Source: SW-9-67-25 sp964623735
GTDB lineage: Archaea; Halobacteriota; Halobacteria; Halobacteriales; Haloarculaceae
DNA length: 14,994 nt
Assembly: GCA_964623735.1 (NCBI GenBank)
Contig: CAZUVE010000062.1
Location: 1-14,994, forward strand
Direction of reading: 5' to 3'
A program made the position numbers and the translations under genes. Positions 1 to 8,480 of the stretch are shown here, piece after piece; position 1 is the first letter of the stretch; every line of letters begins with the position of its first letter. The notes under the pieces are model-generated. The model made no database searches. It had not been told where the DNA came from and saw only the letters and a program-made list of their open reading frames with translations.

Positions 1-189
1 GGCGCGTGGTTCTGGGAGTACGGGGACAGGGCGATGCGGATCAGGCTCGAGTACCACATCCGGGCACTCGACCGGTGGAAGGATGTGAGAGACGCTGTCA
101 ACCAGGACCTCCAGCAGGCCTTCGAGGACGCGGAGTTCGACCTGGCGGTGCCGACCGCGGCGGTCCCGGTCGAGGACAAGCCGCTGTAG
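1..189 (+). CDS. MscS-type mechanosensitive channel, C-terminal fragment (5' end outside the window)
   Basis: The frame is open from base 1 to a TAG at 187-189 and gives 62 residues. The visible part reads as the cytoplasmic alpha/beta end domain of small-conductance mechanosensitive channels: a strand with RIRLEYHIRALD, an amphipathic helix (WKDVRDAVNQDLQQAFEDAEF), and a Pro-containing tail (LAVPTAAVPVED) where family members usually have an IPFP-like segment. MscS channels open under membrane tension and release solutes during osmotic downshift. The pore and transmembrane segments lie outside the window, so the call rests only on this tail. The gene ends 72 bp before the convergent stop of the acyl-CoA dehydrogenase gene. 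Another protein with a similar helical tail cannot be excluded. Confidence 0.55.
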   Translation, partial: GAWFWEYGDRAMRIRLEYHIRALDRWKDVRDAVNQDLQQAFEDAEFDLAVPTAAVPVEDKPL

Positions 190-261
190 GCCGGCGGGCC
201 GCCGGCCGACACTGCCAGGGACGCGACACGAACGGCCGGGAACCCGGTCCCGAGCGACCCA

Positions 262-1413
262 TCACTGCGGCGCCTGCCGGTAGATGAGGTCGCGCTGGAT
301 CGCGTTTGCGCCCTCGTAGATGACTGGGACGCGGGCGTCGCGGTAGACGCGGGCGATCCGCCGGTCGGCCAGCACGGAGCGGCCGCCGTGGAGTTGCATG
401 CCGGTCTCGGCACACTCGACGGCGGCCTCGGTGGCCGCGGTCTTCGCCAGCGCGGCCCAGTATCCCGGGTTATCGCCGTCGGCCACCCTGTCGGCGGCGT
501 GCCAGACGAGCGTCCGCGCCTGCTCGAAGGCCACGCGCATCTCCGCGAGGTCGTGCTGGACGGCCTGGAACTCGTCGACCGACCGGCCGAAGGCCTCCCG
601 GTCGTGGACGAACGCCGAGGCCGCCTCGATTGCGGCCGCCGCGAGGCCGAGGCCGTGACCCCCAACGATAACGCGGCCGCGGTTGAAAAACTCCGCCAGC
701 ATATAAAAGCCCGCCCCCTCGACGCCGACGAGGTTCTCCTCCGGGATCCGGCACCCGTCGAGGACGACGTGAGCCTGCTTGGACGCGCGCATGGCCATCT
801 TCTCGGGGATGTGCTCGGCCTCGTAGCCGTCGGCGTCGGTCGGGACGATCAAAAGTGAGTAGTTGTCGTAACGGTTCTCGGCGTCGCCCGTCTTCGCGTA
901 GACCGTCAGCCAGTCGGCCTCGACGCCGTTGCCGATCCAGTACTTCTCGCCGTCCAGCACCCACTCGTCGCCCTCCTTCCTGGCGGTCGTCGTCATCCCC
1001 GCGAGGTCGCTCCCCGACTCGGGTTCCGAGACCGCCAGACCCGTGAGCCGGTCGTTCTCGGCGACCGGGCGGACGAACGCCTCGATCTGTTCGTCGGTGC
1101 CGTGGTCGACGACGATCTCGGCGCCGAAACTCGCGAGTTGCAGCGTCAGCGCGATTCCCGCGTCGGCCCGGTAGAACTCCTCGGCGACCGCGAGCACCTC
1201 GTGCAGCGAGAACCCCCGGCCGCCGTACTCCGCCGGGATGTCCTGTGCGACCAGGCCGGCGTCCATCCCCGCCTCCAGCACGTCCCAGGGGTACTCGCCG
1301 CGCCCGAAGTACTCCGCGGCGTTCGGTTCGACGTGCTCGGCGGCGAACTCGCGGGCCTCCCGTTTTAGCCCTCTGGCGCGTTCCGGGACGAGTTCGTCGT
1401 CCAGCAGGTCCAT
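262..1413 (-). CDS. acyl-CoA dehydrogenase
   Basis: This 383-residue flavoenzyme oxidises acyl-CoA to trans-2-enoyl-CoA, passing electrons to an electron-transfer flavoprotein. The all-helical N-terminal domain covers about residues 1-120. The beta domain carries SEPESGSD at 129-136 (FAD and substrate contact) and YWIGNG at 158-163. The C-terminal helical domain has AFGR at 274-277, QLHGG at 340-344, and YEGANAIQRDLI with the catalytic Glu at 367, the medium-chain-type position. The length is normal for the family. The ATG at 1413 is supported by a TATA-like box centred 27 nt upstream, which predicts a leaderless mRNA. Substrate chain length cannot be read from the sequence, and no other beta-oxidation gene is adjacent. 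Confidence 0.95.
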   Translation of the reverse strand: MDLLDDELVPERARGLKREAREFAAEHVEPNAAEYFGRGEYPWDVLEAGMDAGLVAQDIPAEYGGRGFSLHEVLAVAEEFYRADAGIALTLQLASFGAEIVVDHGTDEQIEAFVRPVAENDRLTGLAVSEPESGSDLAGMTTTARKEGDEWVLDGEKYWIGNGVEADWLTVYAKTGDAENRYDNYSLLIVPTDADGYEAEHIPEKMAMRASKQAHVVLDGCRIPEENLVGVEGAGFYMLAEFFNRGRVIVGGHGLGLAAAAIEAASAFVHDREAFGRSVDEFQAVQHDLAEMRVAFEQARTLVWHAADRVADGDNPGYWAALAKTAATEAAVECAETGMQLHGGRSVLADRRIARVYRDARVPVIYEGANAIQRDLIYRQAPQ

Positions 1414-1436
1414 ACGCTCCGGTGGGTCGGTGTTCT

Positions 1437-1443
1437 GATAAAT
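1437..1443 (-). promoter_or_regulatory. TATA box of the acyl-CoA dehydrogenase gene
   Basis: On the minus strand the segment reads ATTTATC, flanked by GC-rich sequence. Its centre (about 1440) is 27 nt from the A of the ATG at 1413. That places transcription start at or next to the start codon, as is usual for leaderless haloarchaeal genes. Confidence 0.6.
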
Positions 1444-1611
1444 CCCTGGCCGCCGATCCAGCCGGCCGGGTACGAGCCGCGTGTGGCGCGTCCGCCGCCG
1501 GCTGTGGCAGCGGAGCGCCGATCCGCCGTGTCACGCAGTGTGAGAGCCGGGGACAGTCGGCGTTCGCGACGGACCGACAGCGACAAGCCCGGGCCGGACC
1601 CACCCCGAAGT

Positions 1612-2115
1612 GTGATACGTTCGTTCGAGGGAACCGAGCCGGCGGTCGCGGAATCGGCGTACGTCGACGACGCGGCGGTCGTCGTCGGCGACGTCGTCCT
1701 GGAGGCAGAGGCGAGTGTCTGGCCGAACGCCACGCTCCGGGGCGACACCGGGCGGATCGTCGTCGGCGAGGGCGCGAACGTCCAGGACAACGCCGTACTC
1801 CACGAGGACGCCGTCCTCGAGCCGTCGGTGACGGTCGGCCACAGCGCCATCGTCCACGCGGCGACGGTCGCCCGGGAGGCGCTGGTCGGAATGAACGCGG
1901 TGGTCCTCGACGGCGCGCACGTCGGCGAGCGCGCGATTGTCGGCGCCGGCAGCGTCGTCACCGAGGGAACCGAAATTCCGCCCGGGACGCTCGCAGTCGG
2001 GTCACCGGCGGCCGTCGAGACCGAACTCGACGACCCCGACACCGGCGCGGCCGCGGCACACTACCGGGAACTGTCGACGCGCTACGCAGAATCGTCCGAA
2101 CGGATCGACAGGTAA
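1612..2115 (+). CDS. gamma-carbonic-anhydrase-like hexapeptide-repeat protein
   Basis: The 167-residue protein is a left-handed beta-helix of hexapeptide repeats with a C-terminal helix, the fold of gamma carbonic anhydrases (CO2 hydration, trimeric). The three zinc ligands are visible: His64 (AVLHED), His77 and His82 (GHSAIVH), with Arg43, Asp45 and Gln58 at the conserved active-site positions. The segment EIPPGTLAVGSPAAV (121-135) is the usual final coil. There is no long acidic loop after the first His, so it resembles the YrdA/CamH-type branch more than Cam of Methanosarcina; activity is therefore inferred. The chosen start is GTG at 1612, which gives MIRSFEG; the frame stays open upstream to 1483, but that part is Arg- and Ser-rich and lies outside the fold. 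It diverges from the acyl-CoA dehydrogenase gene. Confidence 0.88.
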   Translation: MIRSFEGTEPAVAESAYVDDAAVVVGDVVLEAEASVWPNATLRGDTGRIVVGEGANVQDNAVLHEDAVLEPSVTVGHSAIVHAATVAREALVGMNAVVLDGAHVGERAIVGAGSVVTEGTEIPPGTLAVGSPAAVETELDDPDTGAAAAHYRELSTRYAESSERIDR

Positions 2116-2125
2116 AGTCGGGGCG

Positions 2126-2533
2126 TCAGCCGGTCCGCCACCGCCACAGGTCCCACACGACGTCACACGCCACGTGCACGGAGAGGACGACGGCCGCGGC
2201 GAGTGCGAGCGACCGGGCGACGGGGGCGAGGGCCGCGACGGCCACGGCGGTGACGACGAGGTGGCTGCCCAGTCGCGTCAGTGCCCCGACGTCGCCCGCC
2301 TCGAAGATCTCGTCCTGGGCCAGCAGCGCCATCCGCGGATCGGCGAGACACCGCCGGAGCGGCTCCCACGACCCCGTCCGGACGCGCGCGATGAGGAAGT
2401 GATCGAGGTCCACGGCCGTCCCGAGCAGTCCCGCGGCGACGGCGAGGACTGGCCGCGGCAGCGGCGTCGCGACCGTCGCGGCGAGAACGATCCCGACCCC
2501 CATCGAAATCGGAAAGTGGTGGCGCGAACGCAT
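2126..2533 (-). CDS. small membrane protein with DLDH metal-binding-like motif (putative membrane hydrolase)
   Basis: The protein has 135 residues and about three hydrophobic segments (roughly 11-40, 92-105 and 107-124). Polar residues that could bind metal lie at membrane edges: His5-His6, Asp42/Asp44/His45 (VDLDHF), His91 (LGSHLV), His120, Asp124 and Asp128. Such spacing resembles the DUF457/YdjM group of membrane-associated putative metal-dependent hydrolases, and I place it there only tentatively. The gene converges with the gamma-carbonic-anhydrase-like gene, with stops 10 bp apart, and is divergent from cysS. The start at 2533 gives a short positively charged N-terminus before the first hydrophobic segment; Met11 is a possible alternative. 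Substrate and role are unknown. Confidence 0.72.
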   Translation of the reverse strand: MRSRHHFPISMGVGIVLAATVATPLPRPVLAVAAGLLGTAVDLDHFLIARVRTGSWEPLRRCLADPRMALLAQDEIFEAGDVGALTRLGSHLVVTAVAVAALAPVARSLALAAAVVLSVHVACDVVWDLWRWRTG

Positions 2534-2623
2534 GTGGCTACCTGCCGCCGGCCACCGGCAGTGTCTGGCTCATCGCCTCACGGTACACCGCTGTGGGACT
2601 TCAGGACTTCGTCGGGGAGACGA

Positions 2624-2645
2624 GCGTTTCGCAGAGTTGAAACGC
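2624..2645. promoter_or_regulatory. inverted repeat at the cysS promoter position
   Basis: Perfect 7-bp arms GCGTTTC (2624-2630) and GAAACGC (2639-2645) are separated by 8 bp. The right arm lies 23-29 nt upstream of the cysS ATG, where the TATA box is expected; no other good TATA-like sequence is seen there. It could be an operator or part of a weak promoter. Confidence 0.3.
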
Positions 2646-2667
2646 CGCCGCTGTCGTAGTTCCTCCA

Positions 2668-4161
2668 ATGACCCTGCGCGTGACGAACACGCTGACGGGC
2701 GAGCGCGAGGTCTTCGAGCCACAGGATCCCGACTCGGTACTCCTGTACTACTGTGGCCTCACAACCTCCGATCCCGCGCACCTGGGCCACGCCCGCGGGT
2801 GGGTGCACGTCGACGTCATGCACCGCTGGCTCGAGCACCTGGGCTACGACGTCCGCCACGTCGAGAACTTCACCGACGTCAACGAGAAAATCGTCGCCCG
2901 CGTCGGCGAGGACGGGGCCAGCGAGGCCGGCGTGGCCCGCGCCTACATCCGGTCGATCCTGCGGGACATGCGCTCGCTGAACCTCCTGCGCGCCGAGGTG
3001 TACCCCCGCGTCTCGGAGCACGTCCCCGAGATCGTCGACACCGTGGAGACGCTCGTCGAGAGGGGCTACGCCTACGAGGCCGGCGGTTCCGTGTACTTCG
3101 ACGTGACGAGCTTCGACGACTACGGGACGCTGTCGAACCAGGACCCCGCGGAACTGGACGCACAGGGCGACCCCGACGAGCGCGAGGAGAAGCGCAACCC
3201 CGCCGACTTCGCGCTCTGGAAGGCCGGCGGCGTCGACCCCGGCGACATCGAGGAACACCGCCACGAGGGCGCCGCACCCCCCGACGAGGCGTGCGCGGCC
3301 GCCGAGACGTTCGACTCGCCGTGGGGCGAGGGGCGGCCGGGCTGGCACATCGAGTGCTCCGCGATGAGTACGACCCACCTCGGCGAGACAATCGACGTCC
3401 ACGTCGGTGGACAGGACCTCGTTTTCCCCCACCACGAGAACGAGATCGCACAGAGCGAGGCCGCAACCGGCCGACAGTTCGCCCGCTACTGGCTGCACGT
3501 CCGCCTGCTCGACGCTGCCGACGAGGAGAAGATGTCCTCCTCGCTGGGCAACTTCGAGACTGTCGAGGCGGCCGTCGGGCGGTACGGTGCCAACGCCGTC
3601 CGGACGTTCCTGCTGTCGACGGCCTACCACAGCGACGCCGTCTACAGCCGGGAGACCGTGCGCGAGGCCGAGGAACGGTTCGACCGCCTCCAGCGGGGGT
3701 ACGAGCGTGCCGTCGACGCCCGCGACAGCGTCGACGCACACACCAAGGTCGCCGACGAGTCGCTGCGTGTGGCCGTCGCCGGGACCCGGAACGGCTTCCG
3801 GGAGGCGATGAACGACGACTTCAACACCCGCGGGGCACTGGCCGCCCTGGAGGAGGTCGTCGCGGCGGTCAACACCCACGTCGACGGCCGCGACGAGTAC
3901 GACTACCGCGGACTCCGGGACGCCGTCGACACGCTCGAGGAACTGGGCGAGGGCGTGTTCGGGCTGGAGTTCGGAACCCGGGAGCCGACCGGCGACGCCG
4001 CAATCGCAGCAGACCTCGTCGAACTCGTCCTCGACGTGCGCGAGCGGGAACGCGAGGCCGGCAACTACGACCGCGCGGACGGACTCCGGGCCGAACTCGA
4101 GGCGCTCGGGATCGAGGTTCAGGATACCGACGACGGCCCCGAGTACCGGTTCCGGGAGTGA
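2668..4161 (+). CDS. cysS: cysteine--tRNA ligase
   Basis: CysRS charges tRNA-Cys with cysteine in the cytoplasm. The 497-residue protein shows the class I signature HLGH at 38-41 and KMSSS at 288-292. The zinc site that selects cysteine is complete: Cys29 (YYCG), Cys230 (HIECS), His255 and Glu259 (PHHENE). The C-terminal anticodon-binding helical region is present, and length is normal for the family. The segment around 165-190 is rich in Asp and Glu, as expected of a halophilic protein. ATG at 2668 begins MTLRVTNTLTG, the usual N-terminus. The next gene, thpR, starts 52 bp downstream in the same direction and may be cotranscribed. A long open frame on the opposite strand is a by-product of high GC. 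Confidence 0.97.
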   Translation: MTLRVTNTLTGEREVFEPQDPDSVLLYYCGLTTSDPAHLGHARGWVHVDVMHRWLEHLGYDVRHVENFTDVNEKIVARVGEDGASEAGVARAYIRSILRDMRSLNLLRAEVYPRVSEHVPEIVDTVETLVERGYAYEAGGSVYFDVTSFDDYGTLSNQDPAELDAQGDPDEREEKRNPADFALWKAGGVDPGDIEEHRHEGAAPPDEACAAAETFDSPWGEGRPGWHIECSAMSTTHLGETIDVHVGGQDLVFPHHENEIAQSEAATGRQFARYWLHVRLLDAADEEKMSSSLGNFETVEAAVGRYGANAVRTFLLSTAYHSDAVYSRETVREAEERFDRLQRGYERAVDARDSVDAHTKVADESLRVAVAGTRNGFREAMNDDFNTRGALAALEEVVAAVNTHVDGRDEYDYRGLRDAVDTLEELGEGVFGLEFGTREPTGDAAIAADLVELVLDVREREREAGNYDRADGLRAELEALGIEVQDTDDGPEYRFRE

Positions 4162-4213
4162 CCGGCCGCCGGCGACCGCAGGACAGTTGCCGGCCGAACC
4201 CGTACCGCCGTCC

Positions 4214-4771
4214 ATGCGACTGTTCGTGAGCGTCGATCTCGACGGGCTGGCCGGGGAGGTGGCGGCGGTTCAGGAACTGCTCGAGGGGGCGAGTGGGCTG
4301 AACGTCACAGACCCCGAGCAGGCCCACGTCACGCTGAAGTTCCTCGGCGAGACCGACGAGGAGCGGCTGCCGGAGCTGACCGACGGACTCGCGCAGGCCG
4401 TCGCCGGGAGCGGCGTCGGGCCCTTCACCGCAGAGGTCGGCGGCCTCGGCGTGTTCCCCCACCTCGGGTACATCAGCGTCGTCTGGGTCGGCGTCCGGGA
4501 GGGAAGCGGGCACCTGACACGCCTGCACGAGGCCATCGAGGAGCGGACCGTCGCGATGGGGTTCGACCCCGAGGACCACGAGTTCACCCCGCACGCGACC
4601 GTGGCGCGGATGAACCACGCCGGGGGCAAGGACCTCGTCCGGGAGGCCGTCGAGAGCCGGGACCCCGACGTCGGCCGGATCCGCGTCGAGGAGGTCCGCC
4701 TGACCGAGAGCACGCTCACCCCCGACGGTCCCGAGTACTCGACCGTCGAGTCCTTTCCGCTGGAGGCGTGA
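4214..4771 (+). CDS. thpR: RNA 2',3'-cyclic phosphodiesterase (2H family, LigT type)
   Basis: The 185-residue protein belongs to the 2H phosphoesterase superfamily. Members hydrolyse 2',3'-cyclic phosphate ends to 2'-phosphate, and some show 2'-5' RNA ligase activity in vitro. Both catalytic motifs are present: HVTL at 38-41, followed by KFLGE, and HATV at 127-130 in a FTPHATVAR context. The N-terminal MRLFVSVDLD is the usual first strand, which fixes the ATG at 4214 rather than the in-frame ATG at 4187. It follows cysS and precedes the ribosomal protein cluster, so a link to tRNA or rRNA end processing is plausible, though not shown by the sequence. Confidence 0.93.
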   Translation: MRLFVSVDLDGLAGEVAAVQELLEGASGLNVTDPEQAHVTLKFLGETDEERLPELTDGLAQAVAGSGVGPFTAEVGGLGVFPHLGYISVVWVGVREGSGHLTRLHEAIEERTVAMGFDPEDHEFTPHATVARMNHAGGKDLVREAVESRDPDVGRIRVEEVRLTESTLTPDGPEYSTVESFPLEA

Positions 4772-4812
4772 CAGGATCGGTCGCTGCCCGGAGTGTGGAC
4801 CGAAGAGGAACA

Positions 4813-4819
4813 CATATAT
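4813..4819 (+). promoter_or_regulatory. TATA box of the rpl39e operon
   Basis: The sequence CATATAT is preceded by a purine-rich BRE-like CGAAGAGGAA (4801-4810) and stands out in GC-rich surroundings. Its centre is about 29 nt before the rpl39e ATG at 4845, which predicts a leader of only a few bases. It probably drives rpl39e, rpl31e and eif6 together. Confidence 0.65.
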
Positions 4820-4844
4820 GCGCTGGCAGGGAATATCCAGCAAC

Positions 4845-4997
4845 ATGAGCAAGAAGTCGAAGGGCAAAAAGAAGCGACTGGCGAAACTGGAGCGACAGAA
4901 CTCCCGCATCCCGGCGTGGGTGATGCTCAAGACCGACCTCGAGGTCCAGCGCAACCCGAAGCGGCGCCACTGGCGGCGGAGTAACACCGACGAATGA
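4845..4997 (+). CDS. rpl39e: 50S ribosomal protein L39e
   Basis: This is a 50-residue, very basic protein (MSKKSKGKKKRLAKLERQ) ending in NPKRRHWRRSNTDE. L39e lies in the large subunit near the peptide exit tunnel in archaea and eukaryotes. The size and the pattern Asn-Ser-Arg-Ile-Pro-Ala-Trp-Val followed by an Arg-rich end match the family. It is the only strongly basic protein in this acidic-proteome region, as expected for a tunnel-lining ribosomal protein. Its TGA overlaps the ATG of rpl31e in an ATGA (4994-4997), which suggests coupled translation. Confidence 0.96.
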   Translation: MSKKSKGKKKRLAKLERQNSRIPAWVMLKTDLEVQRNPKRRHWRRSNTDE

Positions 4998-5272
4998 GCG
5001 CCGGTGACTTCGAGGAGCGGGTCCTGACGGTGCCGCTCCGGGACGCCCGGGCGGCCACAGGACCGGACCGCGCAAACCTCGCGATGCGGCTGGTCCGCGA
5101 ACACCTCGCCCAGCACTTCTCCGTCGACGAGGACGCAGTCCGGCTCGACCCGTCGATCAACGAGGCGGTGTGGTCGGAGGGTCGCGGGAAGCCCCCGCGG
5201 ACGTTACGCGTCCGCGCGGCCCGTTTCGTCGAGGAGGGCGAGAGCATCGTCGAGGCAGAGCCCGCCGAGTAG
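4994..5272 (+). CDS. rpl31e: 50S ribosomal protein L31e
   Basis: The 92-residue protein has the L31e pattern: an N-terminal strand (RVLTVPLRDA), a helix with RANLAMRLVREHLAQHF, the conserved INEAVWSEG (53-61), and a C-terminal strand (RTLRVRAARFVEEG). L31e sits on the large subunit near the tunnel exit, where nascent-chain factors dock. The start overlaps the rpl39e stop by ATGA. The stop at 5270-5272 is followed after two bases by the eif6 start, so the three genes form a tight operon. Confidence 0.96.
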   Translation: MSAGDFEERVLTVPLRDARAATGPDRANLAMRLVREHLAQHFSVDEDAVRLDPSINEAVWSEGRGKPPRTLRVRAARFVEEGESIVEAEPAE

Positions 5273-5274
5273 AC

Positions 5275-5937
5275 TTGCTTCGCGCGGCCTTCTCCGGTTC
5301 GCCGTACGTGGGTGTCTTCGCGCGGGCCACCGACGCCTGTCTCCTCGTCCGGCCCGACGTGGACGGGAACCTGCGGGAGGCCTGCGCCGGGGAACTCGAC
5401 GTCCCGAGCGTGGCGACGACCGTCGGCGGGTCCGGCACCGTCGGCGCGCTCGCGGCGGGCAACAGCCACGGCCTGCTCGTGAGTGGCCGCGTCCGCGAGC
5501 GCGAGCGCGAGCGGATCCAGGACGCCGTCGACCTCCCAGTGACGGAACTCCCCGGGCGGGTCAACGCCGCGGGCAACGTCGTTCTCGTCAACGACAGCGG
5601 CGCCTACGTCCATCCGGACCTCACGCGCAAGGCAGTACAGGCCGTCGAGGACGGCCTCGGTGTGCCGGTCGAACGCGGCGACATCGCCGGCGTCCAGACA
5701 GTCGGGACCGCCGCCGTTGCCACGAACGAGGGTGTGCTCTGTCACCCGAAGTCCAGCGACGAAACCCTCGATATGCTCGAGGACCTGCTGGGCGTACCGG
5801 CCGACATCGGGACGATCAACTACGGCGGCCCGCTTGTCGGCTCCGGGCTCGTCGCCAACACGAACGGGTACGTGGTCGGCGAGGAAACCTCGGGCCCGGA
5901 ACTGGGCCGGATCGACCTCGCGCTGGGGTACGCCTGA
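5275..5937 (+). CDS. eif6: translation initiation factor 6 (ribosome anti-association factor)
   Basis: The 220-residue aIF6 binds the large subunit and prevents joining to the small subunit; in eukaryotes it also acts in 60S maturation. The pseudo-fivefold pentein repeats are visible as recurring segments such as SPYVGVFARATD, VGALAAGNSHGLLV and IAGVQTVGTAAVATNEGVL. A TTG at 5275 is taken as start because the protein then begins MLRAAFSGSPYVGVF, the expected first strand. No ATG or GTG lies nearby in frame, and the next in-frame Met is far inside. TTG begins two bases after the rpl31e stop, fitting coupled or reinitiating translation. Confidence 0.95.
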   Translation: MLRAAFSGSPYVGVFARATDACLLVRPDVDGNLREACAGELDVPSVATTVGGSGTVGALAAGNSHGLLVSGRVRERERERIQDAVDLPVTELPGRVNAAGNVVLVNDSGAYVHPDLTRKAVQAVEDGLGVPVERGDIAGVQTVGTAAVATNEGVLCHPKSSDETLDMLEDLLGVPADIGTINYGGPLVGSGLVANTNGYVVGEETSGPELGRIDLALGYA

Positions 5938-5974
5938 CCGCGACCGGCAGCAAACGCGCGGTGATCGGGGCCGG

Positions 5975-5982
5975 GTTTAGGA
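5975..5982 (+). promoter_or_regulatory. weak TATA-like box before rpl18a
   Basis: GTTTAGGA lies about 37 nt before the rpl18a ATG in the 78-bp gap after eif6. It would place transcription start about 10 nt before the ATG. The match is imperfect, and read-through from the rpl39e promoter is an alternative. Confidence 0.35.
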
Positions 5983-6015
5983 ACATACTTCCGGCTTGGT
6001 GCCCCACCAGTCAGT

Positions 6016-6189
6016 ATGGACACATACACGGTCAGCGGTCGGTGGAAGGCACGCGGCGGCTGGCAGCCGTTCGAGAAACAGCTGGACGCCCACAACGAGG
6101 ACGTCGCCGTCGAGCACGTCTACGCCAACTTCGGCTCCAAGCACGGCCTGAAGCGTACGCAGGTCGACATCGAGGAGGTAGAGGCATGA
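6016..6189 (+). CDS. rpl18a: 50S ribosomal protein L18Ae (LX)
   Basis: The 57-residue archaeal single-domain form of L18Ae/L20a, also called LX, is a large-subunit protein. It reads MDTYTVSGRWKARGGWQPF, then an acidic helix and the typical ending VYANFGSKHGLKRTQ with IEEVEA. The length is the archaeal norm. It is too short to stand out as an open frame, but its place between eif6 and pfdA is the usual archaeal gene order. The TGA overlaps the pfdA ATG (ATGA at 6186-6189). Confidence 0.94.
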   Translation: MDTYTVSGRWKARGGWQPFEKQLDAHNEDVAVEHVYANFGSKHGLKRTQVDIEEVEA

Positions 6190-6647
6190 GTCTCGGCGGC
6201 GGCGGTGGCGGCGACTCGCAGTTGCAGGAACTCGCACAGCAACTCGAGGCTCTCGAACAGCAACGCGAGGCCCTGGAGAGCGAGATCGAGGCGCTGCGGG
6301 CGCGCCAGCAGGCCATCGACGAGGCTGTCGAGGCCGTCGGGGAACTCGAGTCGGGATCGACGGTCCAGGTCCCGCTGGGCGGGGGCGCCTACGTCCGCGC
6401 GGAGATCGAGAACATCGACGAGATCGTCGTCGACCTGGGCGGGGGGTACGCCGCCGAGCGCGGCCAGGAGGGGGCTGTCTCGTCGCTCGAATCCAGAAAG
6501 GACACCATCGACGGGCGCGTCGAGGACGTCCAGTCAGAGATCGCGGAACTCGAGACCGAGACCGAGGAACTCGAGGAACGGGCCCAGCAGCTCCAGGCCC
6601 AGCAGCTCCAGCAGAGTCAGCAACAGCAACGTCAGCCGGACGAGTAG
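6186..6647 (+). CDS. pfdA: prefoldin subunit alpha
   Basis: Prefoldin is a hexamer of two alpha and four beta subunits that holds unfolded proteins and passes them to the group II chaperonin. This 153-residue subunit has the expected layout: an N-terminal coiled coil (about 10-55, LQELAQQLEALEQQREALE), a central double beta hairpin (about 57-97, with TVQVPLGGGAYVRAEI and VVDLGGGYAAE), and a C-terminal coiled coil (about 103-140). The tail is Gln-rich (QQLQQSQQQQRQPDE). The ATG at 6186 overlaps the rpl18a stop, and ftsY begins 3 bp after the stop, so rpl18a, pfdA and ftsY are probably one transcript. Confidence 0.95.
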   Translation: MSLGGGGGGDSQLQELAQQLEALEQQREALESEIEALRARQQAIDEAVEAVGELESGSTVQVPLGGGAYVRAEIENIDEIVVDLGGGYAAERGQEGAVSSLESRKDTIDGRVEDVQSEIAELETETEELEERAQQLQAQQLQQSQQQQRQPDE

Positions 6648-6650
6648 GCG

Positions 6651-7784
<1,134 letters not shown>

Positions 7785-7993
7785 GGCAACCGCGGTCACG
7801 GGAACCGGGCGACCCGGGCCGTCGCGAGAACGACGCGGCAATCGACGCACGTGACCGTCGTCACGGCGGGTGAGCCACTGCGGCGCCGGGATCGCGCCGG
7901 AGAGTCCCCGACGTGCCCGGTGGCGCGTGCCAACGGCGTGGCCGCGGTGCCGGTTCGCGGACGCCGGACAGGGACACGCTGGACGCGGTCGTG

Positions 7994-8419
7994 CTACGTG
8001 GACTCGACACTCACACCGAGATCAGTCCCGTTCGCGAGCGTCTCGGAGACGGGACAGCGCGACTCGACTTCCGCGAGTAACTCCGCGAGCGTCTCCTCGT
8101 CGGCGTCGGCGTCGACCGTCAGCGCGACCCGTACCTCCTGGAGGCCGGCCCGCGCGTCGGTCTCCTCGCCCGTGTACCGCGAGTAGTCGATGTCGCCCTC
8201 GATTTCGGCGTCGATCCCTTCGATGTCGACGTCCATCTCGCGGGCGACCGTGGTCGTGGTGGAGTTCAGGCACCCGACCAGCGAACCCAGCAGGTGCTGG
8301 ACCGGGTTCACGCCGGAATCGACGTCGAACGTCTCCTCCCCGGTGTCGACGCGCACGTGGTGGCGGCCCTGCCGCGAACCGGTCAGTCGGTACGTCGTGA
8401 GGCTGGAATCGTCTCCCAT
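7994..8419 (-). CDS. OsmC-family protein (thiol peroxidase type)
   Basis: OsmC/Ohr proteins reduce organic hydroperoxides using two cysteines. This 141-residue protein has Cys50 in GSLVGCLNST and Cys122 in ESRCPVSETL, the two conserved positions, on the long helix and in the following segment respectively. The protein lacks features that separate OsmC from Ohr with certainty; PVQHLLGSLVGC is nearer to the OsmC/YhfA-like group. Start at 8419 gives MGDDSSLTTYRL. It converges with ftsY across 209 bp and lies 61 bp downstream of the TIGR00300 gene on the same strand, so cotranscription is possible. Confidence 0.9.
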   Translation of the reverse strand: MGDDSSLTTYRLTGSRQGRHHVRVDTGEETFDVDSGVNPVQHLLGSLVGCLNSTTTTVAREMDVDIEGIDAEIEGDIDYSRYTGEETDARAGLQEVRVALTVDADADEETLAELLAEVESRCPVSETLANGTDLGVSVEST

Positions 8420-8480
8420 GGGTACGAGGTGTGGGCCCCCGGTAGAAGGTCTTGTGCCTGTCCTCGGCCCCGGGCGGCAG

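Noticed and set aside
1483..1611. Longer N-terminus for the gamma-carbonic-anhydrase-like protein
   Set aside because: The added residues are Arg-, Ser- and Pro-rich and precede the first strand expected for the family; GTG at 1612 gives the normal length.
2578..4215. 545-codon open frame opposite cysS
   Set aside because: It is a mirror of the strong G/C third-position bias of cysS. The product is Val- and Gly-rich with no domain, and cysS is certain.
6140..6647. Gln-rich tail of prefoldin alpha as an unusual repeat
   Set aside because: Gln-rich coiled-coil ends are common in haloarchaeal prefoldin alpha subunits, so I do not count it as unusual.
7850..7865. Hairpin CGTGAC-CGTC-GTCACG in the convergent gap between ftsY and the OsmC gene
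   Set aside because: It has a short stem and no T-tract on either strand, so it is not enough to call a terminator.
7851..8400. Open frames in the ftsY-OsmC gap and opposite the OsmC gene
   Set aside because: They are Arg- and Ser-rich products without motifs, overlapping the well-supported OsmC-family gene on the other strand.
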